DNA of 12,447 bases from Microcaldota archaeon (GCA_021793035.1 JAJYTM010000014.1:1-12447), one strand, 5' to 3'. Numbered from the stretch's first letter, positions 1 through 5,720 are shown. Program-made: numbers and translations. Notes: generated from the letters alone by a model not told the origin.

Positions 1-654
1 ATGAGATCTGCGTCTACCGTGCATCCCTTCTGAATATAGCCTGAATAGGTCCGTCCTCCTGCTAGCGTTCCTGAGCAAAAAGTCCGTCATCTTGGCGGAG
101 TAGATGCTCCCCCTATATATATTTTTGGCAACGAACTTCATACCGAAACCCATGGCTCGCTTAACTGCATCAGAGGTAATTGCGTTAGTAAGTCTCTCTG
201 TGAAAAATATGCCGCTTCTTGCAAAATCGTAGACCGAATCATAAAACGATTCATCAAGCATTGCTGCAGCATCTGTATTGGTTATATCCGGATGTGTCAC
301 TGTCTCCACAAAATACATGTTATACCTGCCTTTCCTATTGAGGGCGTATACATTGTCTGTGCTTATCTCATAATCAAGCATGAGGCCCTTCTTGGCCTTC
401 TTGAAAAGCTTCTCTTTTAGGGCTACAAAATGCCAGTAGCCCAATATATTAAGATTGCCATCAACCAAGTATCTTGAAGAATAAGGGCTCTTCTTAAAGA
501 CAGGTACCCAGTTATCATGTGTTCCTTCCTCCTCCTTTGTTATACCTTTCATATTGGCGTAGTCAAGGTAGATCAACCTGTCTAGCAGCGCTTCGTAGCT
601 GTATTTGCTTTCCAGGAATGGCAGGTATGGTACTACTGCGAGGGTATTAAACAT
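1..654 (-). CDS. Partial hypothetical protein, C-terminus beyond the left edge
   Basis: An open frame of 218 codons runs leftward from an ATG at 654 to the window edge without a stop, so the C-terminus is missing. The protein begins MFNTLAVVPYLPFLESK and is rich in aromatic and charged residues, with no obvious signal peptide or membrane segment. The stretch from about residue 90 to 185 (LDYEIS, FVETVTHPDI, FFTERLTNAITSDAVKRAMG) alternates strand-like and helix-like segments. The late 'NAITSDAVKRAMGFGMKFV' stretch loosely recalls the end of a GNAT acetyltransferase fold, but no acetyl-CoA loop is clear, so I assign no function. A purine-rich stretch (GGAAAGGGAT on the minus strand) a few bases before the ATG could be a ribosome binding site, and a TATA-like box lies about 50 bases upstream. 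It is transcribed divergently from the repeat-punctuated gene array. Confidence 0.75.
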   Translation of the reverse strand, partial: MFNTLAVVPYLPFLESKYSYEALLDRLIYLDYANMKGITKEEEGTHDNWVPVFKKSPYSSRYLVDGNLNILGYWHFVALKEKLFKKAKKGLMLDYEISTDNVYALNRKGRYNMYFVETVTHPDITNTDAAAMLDESFYDSVYDFARSGIFFTERLTNAITSDAVKRAMGFGMKFVAKNIYRGSIYSAKMTDFLLRNASRRTDLFRLYSEGMHGRRRSH

Positions 655-700
655 GGTATCCCTTTCCGCTACTTACTGCAGACATAACTATGCACAATAG

Positions 701-712
701 AAAATATAAAAG
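701..712 (-). promoter_or_regulatory. TATA-like box for the leftward partial gene
   Basis: The minus strand reads CTTTTATATTTT here, a good archaeal TATA-box match. It is centred about 52 bases upstream of the ATG at 654, which would give a 5' leader of roughly 25 bases containing the purine-rich ribosome binding site. Inferred from sequence only. Confidence 0.45.
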
Positions 713-794
713 TCTTTATCAGTACTGAACTCTGAAAGAACTTGCATGTGAGTATAGAAAAGGATTCATTATATCGCTGTCTATACACCATTGC

Positions 795-804
795 ATATAT
801 ATTC
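795..804 (+). promoter_or_regulatory. TATA-like box upstream of the first array gene
   Basis: ATATATATTC lies 40-49 bases before the ATG at 844. Transcription would then start at about 822-828, inside repeat copy 1. The rest of the 655-843 divergent intergenic stretch shows no further gene or clear element. Confidence 0.35.
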
Positions 805-813
805 GTGCAAATA

Positions 814-843
814 TTTTTAGAATTTCTATGAAAGTATTGGAAT
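814..843 (+). repeat. Array repeat, copy 1
   Basis: About 25 of 30 bases match the consensus whose core blocks are TTTTAGAATTTCTAT and AAAGTATTAGATG. This copy has G at position 17 (CTATGAAAG), as copy 6 does. It ends exactly where the kinase-like gene starts (ATG 844). Confidence 0.85.
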
Positions 844-1383
844 ATGAAGAGTGCTCATCGGCTTGTATTAATCTCTGGCGTGTCTGGAAGTGGCAAGACT
901 ACCCTTATGAAATACTTTAAGAAGCATGGGAAAAACGTCCTTGATGGGAGCACAGAAGGAATTGGCATATGGGTTGATGCTGAAGGAAATCCCAGAGGCA
1001 AGCCCACAAAATCCGAATGGGCTAAAAGGGAGGGTTTTGACTGGATATGGGATTTGAATGCGCTGAAGAAGGAGCTACAGAAATACAAACGAAGGGAAGT
1101 ATACGCATTCAGTGACGCTGCGAATCTTAGTGAAGTAATGACTCTCTTTGAGGAACAGTATTGGCTAAACGCTGATGCAAAGCTGATTTCGTCGCGCTTG
1201 CGCAAGAGGGCGAGGGGAAAGCTTGGGAAAATCCACGGCAAGACTTACGGTGCAACTAAAGCTCAAAAGGATTATGTACTGCGTAAATTGAACGCGAATA
1301 ACGAGTGGGCAAAGAAGATGGGTTTCAAATTTGTTGATGCGGCATTGACTCCAAAGACGATATTTAAAATAATAACAAGTTAG
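844..1383 (+). CDS. P-loop kinase-like ATP-binding protein (AAA_18/shikimate-kinase-like)
   Basis: A 179-residue single-domain P-loop NTPase. It starts with a hydrophobic strand (RLVLI) leading into a Walker A motif GVSGSGKTT at residues 12-20, typical of small nucleoside or metabolite kinases. The middle 'DWIWDLNALKKELQ...REVYAFSDAANLSEVMTLFEEQYWL.AD..LISSRLRKR' resembles the small AAA_18/shikimate-kinase-like proteins that carry a W-x-W-D segment, an inner strand with an N-x-x-E sequence and an R-rich lid; here the lid is RLRKRARGK (about 118-126). The substrate cannot be read from the sequence. It could be a nucleotide kinase or an uncharacterised phosphotransferase. The ATG directly follows repeat copy 1, and the stop codon TAG at 1381 is formed by repeat copy 2, so the gene fills the interval between two repeats almost exactly. 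Confidence 0.8.
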   Translation: MKSAHRLVLISGVSGSGKTTLMKYFKKHGKNVLDGSTEGIGIWVDAEGNPRGKPTKSEWAKREGFDWIWDLNALKKELQKYKRREVYAFSDAANLSEVMTLFEEQYWLNADAKLISSRLRKRARGKLGKIHGKTYGATKAQKDYVLRKLNANNEWAKKMGFKFVDAALTPKTIFKIITS

Positions 1384-1407
1384 AATTTCTATTAAAGTGT
1401 TGTAGAG
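1377..1407 (+). repeat. Array repeat, copy 2
   Basis: TTAGAATTTCTATTAAAGT matches the consensus perfectly over its central block. The first three bases differ and there is a one-base insertion near the 3' end (GTGTTGTAGAG). Its TAG provides the stop codon of the preceding kinase-like gene. Confidence 0.85.
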
Positions 1408-1423
1408 TACTGTCAGTGAAAAT

Positions 1424-2173
1424 ATGTTAGTAAACAATGCTATGGGTGAAAAAATAGATGTTCTCGTAGAGGGTAACTTAAACTCTCCAATTTCAATAGT
1501 ATTTGTCCACGGCTTTGGCACAAACAAAGACGAGGGTGCAGGACTTTTCGTGGATCTTTCTTCTGCTTTGCGAGAGTACAGAGTAGTGAGGTTTGACTTC
1601 ACAGGTTATGGTAAAAGTGAGGGAAAACAGGAAGACACAAGTCTGGTCAAGGAAGCTTCAGATCTCAATAGTGTTTTAGGGTTCGTGCAGGAGAAATACG
1701 GTGACAAGATTTGGCTGATTGGTATGTCTTTAGGGTGTTATGTTATAGCTTTGCTGTCTCCAGATAGTATTTCAAAAACGGTATTCATTTCTCCGCCAGA
1801 TTCTAGTCAGGCAATTACTGCAGAACGGCTTGCGAAGAGAATCAAATCCCGGAAGGGCGGGGTTGTGGATTATAATGGGATTACCGTCTACCCGCGTTCA
1901 AGCGGAGAGAGTCAGAGGATAGGCCCAGCTTTCTGGAAATCACTTAATGAATTTAATGCCCAAATGGCGATTTCCACATATTCGCGTAAAACAGAACTTA
2001 TAACGATAATACCTTTGCAGGACGAAATCTTCGAACGCAAGAATATGGATGTCTATGATAGGGCATCTTCAAGTTGCATCAGAATGAAAGGCAATCACGC
2101 TTTCACTGTCCAAGAAGAAAGAGATGCATTAGTATCAAAGATTGCAGAGATATTTCAGAGCAATCAAGTGTAA
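1424..2173 (+). CDS. Alpha/beta-fold hydrolase
   Basis: A 249-residue protein with a complete serine-hydrolase triad. The oxyanion-hole strand is IVFVHGFG at residues 25-32. A strand-turn RFDFTGYGKSEG at 56-67 is typical of the family. The nucleophile elbow is GMSLG at 100-104 with Ser102. The likely acid is Asp200 in PLQDEIF, and His225 lies in KGNHAF. The short cap region (about 127-190) and size suit a cytosolic esterase, acyl hydrolase or BAAT/dienelactone-hydrolase-like enzyme; the substrate is unknown. There is no signal peptide. The start is taken at ATG 1424, 17 bases after repeat copy 2; ATG 1442 (MGEKIDVL) in the same frame is an equally reasonable start because no strong ribosome binding site is seen. 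The stop is 20 bases before repeat copy 3. Confidence 0.88.
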   Translation: MLVNNAMGEKIDVLVEGNLNSPISIVFVHGFGTNKDEGAGLFVDLSSALREYRVVRFDFTGYGKSEGKQEDTSLVKEASDLNSVLGFVQEKYGDKIWLIGMSLGCYVIALLSPDSISKTVFISPPDSSQAITAERLAKRIKSRKGGVVDYNGITVYPRSSGESQRIGPAFWKSLNEFNAQMAISTYSRKTELITIIPLQDEIFERKNMDVYDRASSSCIRMKGNHAFTVQEERDALVSKIAEIFQSNQV

Positions 2174-2193
2174 AAGATCTACTTGCGTAAATA

Positions 2194-2226
2194 GTTTTAG
2201 GATTTCTATTAAAGTGATGTTAGGTG
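2194..2226 (+). repeat. Array repeat, copy 3
   Basis: GTTTTAG then GATTTCTATTAAAGTG match the consensus except at position 8 (G for A). The 3' part is expanded by two or three bases (ATGTTAGGTG). It lies between the hydrolase stop (2173) and the TTG start at 2234. Confidence 0.85.
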
Positions 2227-2233
2227 TATTGAT

Positions 2234-2656
2234 TTGATTAAAGTCCTTTTCATATGCAAAGGCAATGTAGGCAGAAGCCAGATGGCTGAAGCAATATTCA
2301 ACAGCTTGGCTAGCAATAGAGCAATAGCTACCAGCGCTGGAGTCGATCCTGGCAGTTATGAAGGGAAAAGGATAAGCGAAGCGGGTCCTAACGTAACTGC
2401 GTGCATGAAAGACATTGGATTGAATGTATCCGATAGGGTGTCAAAGAAGCTTACAAAAGACATGTGCAATAGTGCAGATGTTATTGTATCTATGGTAAAC
2501 AAAGACGTGCTACCATCTTATCTGCAAAGCTCAGCCAAACTTGTATTATGGGATATAACAGATCCTAAATCTATGGACTACACAGGGCATGCCACAATAA
2601 GGGGCCAGATATATGAAAGGGTAAAGGAGCTCGTAAAAGAGCTGAATCTGAATTGA
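2234..2656 (+). CDS. Low-molecular-weight phosphatase / arsenate-reductase-like protein
   Basis: A 140-residue protein of the LMW protein-tyrosine-phosphatase fold, which also includes thioredoxin-type ArsC. The P-loop is at the extreme N-terminus: C8-KGNVG-R14-S15, the CX5R(S/T) signature after strand IKVLFI. The catalytic-acid region WDITDPKS has Asp110-Pro111. The second cysteine that usually follows (CxGNxCRS) is replaced by Gly13, and the only other cysteines are at about 57 and 78. So it may be a phosphatase, or an arsenate reductase using different resolving cysteines; I cannot decide. The start is TTG 2234: a TAA at 2210 closes the frame upstream, and the TTG puts the P-loop at the distance expected for the family. 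It sits between repeat copies 3 and 4. Confidence 0.85.
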   Translation: MIKVLFICKGNVGRSQMAEAIFNSLASNRAIATSAGVDPGSYEGKRISEAGPNVTACMKDIGLNVSDRVSKKLTKDMCNSADVIVSMVNKDVLPSYLQSSAKLVLWDITDPKSMDYTGHATIRGQIYERVKELVKELNLN

Positions 2657-2663
2657 CGCAATA

Positions 2664-2693
2664 GTTTTAGAACTTCCAAGATAGTATTAGAAA
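2664..2693 (+). repeat. Array repeat, copy 4 (diverged)
   Basis: About 23 of 30 bases match the consensus. GTTTTAGAA and GTATTAGA at the two ends are intact, while the centre (CTTCCAAGAT) has drifted. It begins 8 bases after the phosphatase stop codon. Confidence 0.75.
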
Positions 2694-2702
2694 TAACATG
2701 GT

Positions 2703-2717
2703 TATACATAAATATTT
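2703..2717 (+). promoter_or_regulatory. Possible TATA box for the transglutaminase-like gene
   Basis: The AT run TACATAAATATTT lies 33-47 bases upstream of ATG 2750, downstream of repeat copy 4. It could give a short-leader transcript. No Shine-Dalgarno sequence precedes the ATG. Confidence 0.3.
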
Positions 2718-2749
2718 TCAGCTGCGCTATATCCTGACCAAGTGGTATA

Positions 2750-3613
2750 ATGGCAACTTTGACTATGCGCAAACCTGAAGCTACCTCTGCCATTCGTTCA
2801 AATGAGGAGTTTAGAGAAGCCTTACTTTCCTCTGATTTTCCTCCAGTTCTTTTAAAGAATGCCTCTTCAGAATTGAACCTCGATGGAGAAGCTGTGAGGA
2901 GTTTCATATCAAAGGCGCAGGAATATGCTGGAGATTCCAAGGGGCTAGACCGGCTCAGGCTTCTTACCGAATTCGTCAACAAGCACATACCATACGATAG
3001 CAACAAGATAGGATACCCAATATTGGAGGATGTGCTCTCTGGCAAGAGTGGTGGTGTGTGCCTGCACAAGGCTTCTGCATTACAGTTGGTACTGGCTCAC
3101 GAAGGCTGGAATGTGAGATCAGAAGGCGGAGTCATAACGTACAAGAATATCATTTTAGGCCATCATGCCTGGCTAAGCTTAGATGTTGATGGAGTGAAAT
3201 ACCTTTCCGATCCAACCAACATGCTATTTGGAGAATACCGGGAGTTCGACATTAAGCACATTCTTACAGGGCTCTCGCAGCTGCAAATCGTTGAGCACTA
3301 CGGGCCATTCAATATGCTACGTAGGAAAACATCTAAGGTTGAAATGATTTATCAGAATTTTTGGAACTTTAATAGCTCTAAATACGAGCACATAGCGCCA
3401 GAGGCACTCGAAAAAGCGGTGGATGCCGTAGCGCCTTTTTACGCCGAAGTTACAAAGACACTAGAGAAGTACACCAAATTGATTGCGAAGGGTAGAGGTA
3501 AAGTAGTCAATGGGGCGGAATCTGAAGTTGCCAGGGTTTATTCCCTTTGGTTATGGGCATCTGAAAAAGAGGAGGAAAGACTCAGTAAGTTGAGTCGGGC
3601 TTCAAATCCATAA
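2750..3613 (+). CDS. Transglutaminase-like (papain-fold) protein
   Basis: A 287-residue protein with a transglutaminase-core catalytic layout: Cys104 in GGVCLHKASAL, His138-His139 in LGHHAWLSL, and Asp154 in YLSDPTNMLFG. Spacing and flanking residues (G-x-C-x-x-x-A, H-A-W, D-P-T) fit Cys-His-Asp. The N-terminal ~75 residues are helical. A C-terminal extension (about 190-287), rich in charged and aromatic residues, has no family I recognise. Bacterial and archaeal members act as proteases, transglutaminases or peptide N-glycanase relatives; the role here is unknown. No signal peptide or membrane segment is seen, so it is probably cytosolic. It follows repeat copy 4 and appears to share a repeat-bounded interval with the downstream regulator gene, because no clear repeat lies between them. 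Confidence 0.82.
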   Translation: MATLTMRKPEATSAIRSNEEFREALLSSDFPPVLLKNASSELNLDGEAVRSFISKAQEYAGDSKGLDRLRLLTEFVNKHIPYDSNKIGYPILEDVLSGKSGGVCLHKASALQLVLAHEGWNVRSEGGVITYKNIILGHHAWLSLDVDGVKYLSDPTNMLFGEYREFDIKHILTGLSQLQIVEHYGPFNMLRRKTSKVEMIYQNFWNFNSSKYEHIAPEALEKAVDAVAPFYAEVTKTLEKYTKLIAKGRGKVVNGAESEVARVYSLWLWASEKEEERLSKLSRASNP

Positions 3614-3695
3614 TCATATAGCATGCATTTCATAATACAACATAAAAACAATTAAACTACAAAGTCTGGTACATGAAAGGTTATTAAGTTATTAA

Positions 3696-3703
3696 TATAT
3701 AAA
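3696..3703 (+). promoter_or_regulatory. TATA box for the winged-helix gene
   Basis: TATATAAA is a strong archaeal TATA match centred about 35 bases upstream of ATG 3735. It is followed by an AAGGTGA ribosome binding site (3724-3730). This is the only array gene with both a clear TATA box and a clear Shine-Dalgarno sequence. Confidence 0.5.
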
Positions 3704-3734
3704 CGGCAACATAGTTAGACTAGAAGGTGAATGA

Positions 3735-4082
3735 ATGGTGGACAAAAAAATAAAGATAACCGACGACACTCCTCACAGCTACAAGTTTCCTAGTGCAGCG
3801 GTTGAGATACTGAACCAACTCTACACGACAAAGAAAGAGCCTTCTTCGCAACTTGTAAAAACAGTGATGGAATTGTACAAAGAAGGAGACGCTTCCATAG
3901 CATTCATAACTCTAGCCGAGCTTACCAAGACAGGGCTAATAGTCAAGGAGGAAGAGACAAGTAATGATACTATCTACTCCATAACAGAAAAAGGAAGCCG
4001 ATTGGTTAAAGATGCATTAGAAAAGCGCGAGAGGATAATGAGAGAAATTGAAAATCAAAAGCCAACCCTTCGACGCATGTAG
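3735..4082 (+). CDS. Small winged-helix DNA-binding protein (PadR/MarR-like)
   Basis: A 115-residue protein. Residues about 50-100 read as a winged helix: a helix with ASIAFITLAELTKTGLI, then a wing KEEETSNDTIYSITEKG, and a closing charged helix (SRLVKDALEKRERIMREIE) that could dimerise. 'L-x-x-L-x-K-x-G-L-I ... Y-S-I-T-E-K-G' is the common PadR/MarR/ArnR-type signature. It is probably a transcription regulator, possibly of the array or of itself, since it has its own promoter. The ATG at 3735 follows an AAGGTGA ribosome binding site by 4 bases; GTG 3738 is an alternative. The TAG stop (4080-4082) uses the first G of repeat copy 5. No convincing repeat precedes this gene, unlike its neighbours. 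Confidence 0.75.
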   Translation: MVDKKIKITDDTPHSYKFPSAAVEILNQLYTTKKEPSSQLVKTVMELYKEGDASIAFITLAELTKTGLIVKEEETSNDTIYSITEKGSRLVKDALEKRERIMREIENQKPTLRRM

Positions 4083-4111
4083 TTTTAGATTCTCTATTAA
4101 AGTATTAGATG
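4082..4111 (+). repeat. Array repeat, copy 5
   Basis: 28 of 30 bases match the consensus; the changes are at positions 9 and 11 (GATTCTC instead of GAATTTC). The first base completes the TAG stop of the winged-helix gene and the last three bases are the ATG of the Nudix gene, so the repeat is the entire intergenic space. Confidence 0.92.
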
Positions 4112-4582
4112 ACGTACATGGCAAATCTTGAATCAGAGAAGAAATTCCTCTTCTATGTAGGGATAAAGGCACTTATAATTAAAGATAAGAAAATCCTTTT
4201 GCTCTCATCCGGAAAAGAAGAGCTCTCATCAACTATGAGGAAGCAAATTTTTTGGGATCTGCCTGGCGGCAAGATGGAGACCGGTGAACAGGTTGAGGAA
4301 ACATTAATGCGCGAAGTATCGGAAGAGCTCGGAGTAAGCAAACACGATCTAAAGATAACCAAGCTGTTTGACATATCTGTGTCAAATTTTAAGATATCAC
4401 ATGGTCAACGCATTCCTTTGATTCTTGTGACCTACATATGCAAACTTAAGAAGCCTGAAAAGAAATTCAAGCTCACTAATGAACATGCACAATATGAGTG
4501 GGTTGGTGTTAAAAACGCAGCTACAAAACTGTCTACTAAGTTCAACAAGAGCTTTACAAAGAAGCTTTTAGAATTTCTATGA
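4109..4582 (+). CDS. Nudix hydrolase
   Basis: A 157-residue single-domain Nudix protein with a complete Nudix box: G54-x5-E60-x7-R68-E69-V70-x-E72-E73-x-G75-V76, preceded by W-D-L-P-G-G. This motif binds Mg2+ and catalyses hydrolysis of nucleoside diphosphates linked to another moiety. The substrate (oxidised dNTP, ADP-ribose, NADH, a dinucleotide) cannot be inferred. A second acceptable start is ATG 4118 (MANLESEK). The first ATG is formed by the last three bases of repeat copy 5. The protein ends LLEFL, and those last residues plus the TGA stop are encoded by repeat copy 6 (TTAGAATTTCTATGA), so the present C-terminus is repeat-derived. It overlaps the next gene by ATGA. Confidence 0.92.
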   Translation: MTYMANLESEKKFLFYVGIKALIIKDKKILLLSSGKEELSSTMRKQIFWDLPGGKMETGEQVEETLMREVSEELGVSKHDLKITKLFDISVSNFKISHGQRIPLILVTYICKLKKPEKKFKLTNEHAQYEWVGVKNAATKLSTKFNKSFTKKLLEFL

Positions 4583-4594
4583 AAGTATTAGATG
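4565..4594 (+). repeat. Array repeat, copy 6
   Basis: 28 of 30 bases match the consensus (C at position 1, G at position 17). Read in one frame it gives the last four sense codons and TGA stop of the Nudix gene. In another frame it gives the ATG AAA GTA TTA GAT start of the deaminase gene. Confidence 0.92.
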
Positions 4595-5055
4595 ATTGGA
4601 TGGATCACGAAAAATTCATTCGTGCTGTGATATATGGGGCACTACAAAACGTAAATCGCAATCCAAAGGCAAAGTTTGCGGCATGCATAGTAAAAGGGTC
4701 AAGGGTGCTGTCTTTCGGCTACAATACAACCTCTGTCGCTCATGATATTGTTGCGCACGCAGAGATAAATGCAATAAGGAGCACATCCAAGAAACTCAGG
4801 TTGGAACACCATGGAAGCCTAAGGGGGTTTACTTTATACTCTACATGCGAACCTTGCATCATGTGCTTTGGCGCTAGCAAGTACTCTGGCATTAAGAAAA
4901 TAGTCTATGGGATAAGCCTGGATGACCTATCAAAGCTTAACTCAGGGCAAAAGTTAGTACCACGGAAACAACACAGGTACATGAAAGAAGAAGTAGAGAT
5001 GGTTGGAGGGGTTCTGAGGCAGGAATGCATTGATCTTTTCAGCAGGTTCCATTAG
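4579..5055 (+). CDS. Zinc-dependent nucleoside/base deaminase (TadA/guanine-deaminase-like)
   Basis: A 158-residue cytidine-deaminase-fold protein with both zinc motifs: H60-A61-E62 (VAHAEINAIR), where Glu is the proton shuttle, and P92-C93-x-x-C96 in STCEPCIMCFGA. The T-C-E-P-C-x-M-C form and its order favour the TadA/GuaD/dCMP-deaminase branch over CDA. The substrate is open: guanine, a free nucleotide or tRNA adenosine. It is less basic than a typical TadA, and its C-terminus (KEEVEMVGGVLRQECIDLF) resembles guanine-deaminase-like members ending in a helix. With the ATG at 4579, the first five residues come from the repeat and the gene overlaps the Nudix stop as ATGA. ATG 4600 (MDHEKFIRAV) would give a more standard N-terminus. 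It is the last gene of the array. Confidence 0.88.
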   Translation: MKVLDDWMDHEKFIRAVIYGALQNVNRNPKAKFAACIVKGSRVLSFGYNTTSVAHDIVAHAEINAIRSTSKKLRLEHHGSLRGFTLYSTCEPCIMCFGASKYSGIKKIVYGISLDDLSKLNSGQKLVPRKQHRYMKEEVEMVGGVLRQECIDLFSRFH

Positions 5056-5111
5056 AATGAAAAAACACCATTTCTGTGCATATTAAAATAGAACTCCATC
5101 ATAATGAAATG

Positions 5112-5139
5112 AAAAAGAGCGTTGCAAAAAGCTCTTCTT
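5112..5139 (+). other. Hairpin
   Basis: AAGAGC and GCTCTT form a 6-base stem around a 10-base loop (GTTGCAAAAA), extended by two A-T pairs after a mismatch. It lies about 55 bases after the deaminase stop, followed by a CTTTC run. It could help transcript ending or be an RNA stability element. Confidence 0.35.
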
Positions 5140-5203
5140 TCGTATTTATGGAAAACAGGCCATTTTAGTTAAGCAAGCCATATTGAGCTGCAAAAAGGAT
5201 CTG

Positions 5204-5235
5204 AAAAAATGCTTTTCTCTCGAGAGGCTTTTTTT
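5204..5235. terminator. Probable bidirectional terminator hairpin
   Basis: The 10-base palindrome CTCTCGAGAG (5217-5226) is enclosed by GC and A/T pairing: six A's at 5204-5209 can pair with T's at 5230-5235, with a bulge of four T's on the left arm. A run of seven T's follows on the plus strand, and six T's follow when read on the minus strand. It lies between two convergent gene blocks, where a two-way terminator would be useful, although it is nearly 490 bases from the methyltransferase stop. Confidence 0.5.
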
Positions 5236-5579
5236 GGCTCATTTTGATGGAATATTAGTATAGTGATCTCATTTTATTGAAATGCTTTTGAACGGTGCAA
5301 AATACAATGGCGATTCTACGCCTTTGAGCAGCATTTCAAATTTACGTCGACAAAAACATGCACGTATTTGCGCTGTGCTGCAAGATATTCCTTTGTTTGG
5401 CACAGGAATATTATGGCGGGAATCTTTCATCCTAAGGCATATATGAGCAATAATGAGATTATATTAGAAATACTAATATATATTTAGATTATGCTTAATG
5501 CTATTTGACAGATTGCTAAACCCATCCGTCTCTATCAAAGTACACCGGCCTTGAACAGGAAGAAGACTGTTAGCATGGA

Positions 5580-5609
5580 GTTTTAGATTACAGAGCATTA
5601 AGTGCTAAT
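5580..5609 (+). repeat. Degenerate array repeat (possible copy 7)
   Basis: It begins GTTTTAGATT like copy 5, then CAGAGCATTAAGTGCTAATA. The ATTAA-GT-TAAT parts align with the consensus 3' half after small changes. No gene follows it. The match is weaker than in the array proper. Confidence 0.45.
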
Positions 5610-5616
5610 ATAATAT

Positions 5617-5644
5617 GTTATTAGAATATCTAAAATATTATGAG
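5617..5644 (+). repeat. Degenerate array repeat (possible copy 8)
   Basis: GTTATTAGAATATCTA then AAATATTATGAG aligns to the consensus with an extra base near the start and deletions in the centre. TTAGAAT and TCTA are retained. It lies only 37 bases after the previous degenerate copy. Confidence 0.4.
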
Positions 5645-5720
5645 TATATGCCTGTATATCTTTCCACAGCTCGTTGCATAGTAATGATTAATACATGAGT
5701 TGCGTGATTGTCCGGCATAT

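Larger units (their letters stand above)
5056..5720. other. Gene-free region between convergent gene blocks
   Basis: About 665 bases, AT-rich, with no credible protein gene, tRNA or rRNA on either strand. It contains hairpins at 5112-5139 and 5204-5235 and degenerate copies of the array repeat near 5580 and 5617. A shorter fragment, TCTCTATCAAAGTA, at about 5530-5543 resembles the centre of copy 5. The rest is unassigned. Confidence 0.6.

Noticed and set aside
814..4594. CRISPR array made of the ~30-base repeats
   Set aside because: Intervals vary from about 470 to 1420 bases and contain complete, conserved-domain protein genes; no short unique spacers and no cas genes are present.
814..4594. 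Classical integron attC sites
   Set aside because: The repeat is about 30 bases with only short imperfect symmetry and lacks the paired GTTRRRY/RYYYAAC boxes; no integrase is in the window. Cassette-like behaviour is kept as a hypothesis only.
814..4594. The repeat as a shared promoter (TTTTAGAAT acting as TATA box of leaderless genes)
   Set aside because: The distance from TTTTAG to the start codon ranges from about 13 to 85 bases, and conservation runs over the whole 30 bases. Not excluded for copies 1 and 5, where the distance is 26-29.
5056..5720. tRNA or structured RNA gene in the gene-free region
   Set aside because: No cloverleaf with a T-loop-like GTTCRANNC and matching acceptor stem was found by eye; only two simple hairpins.
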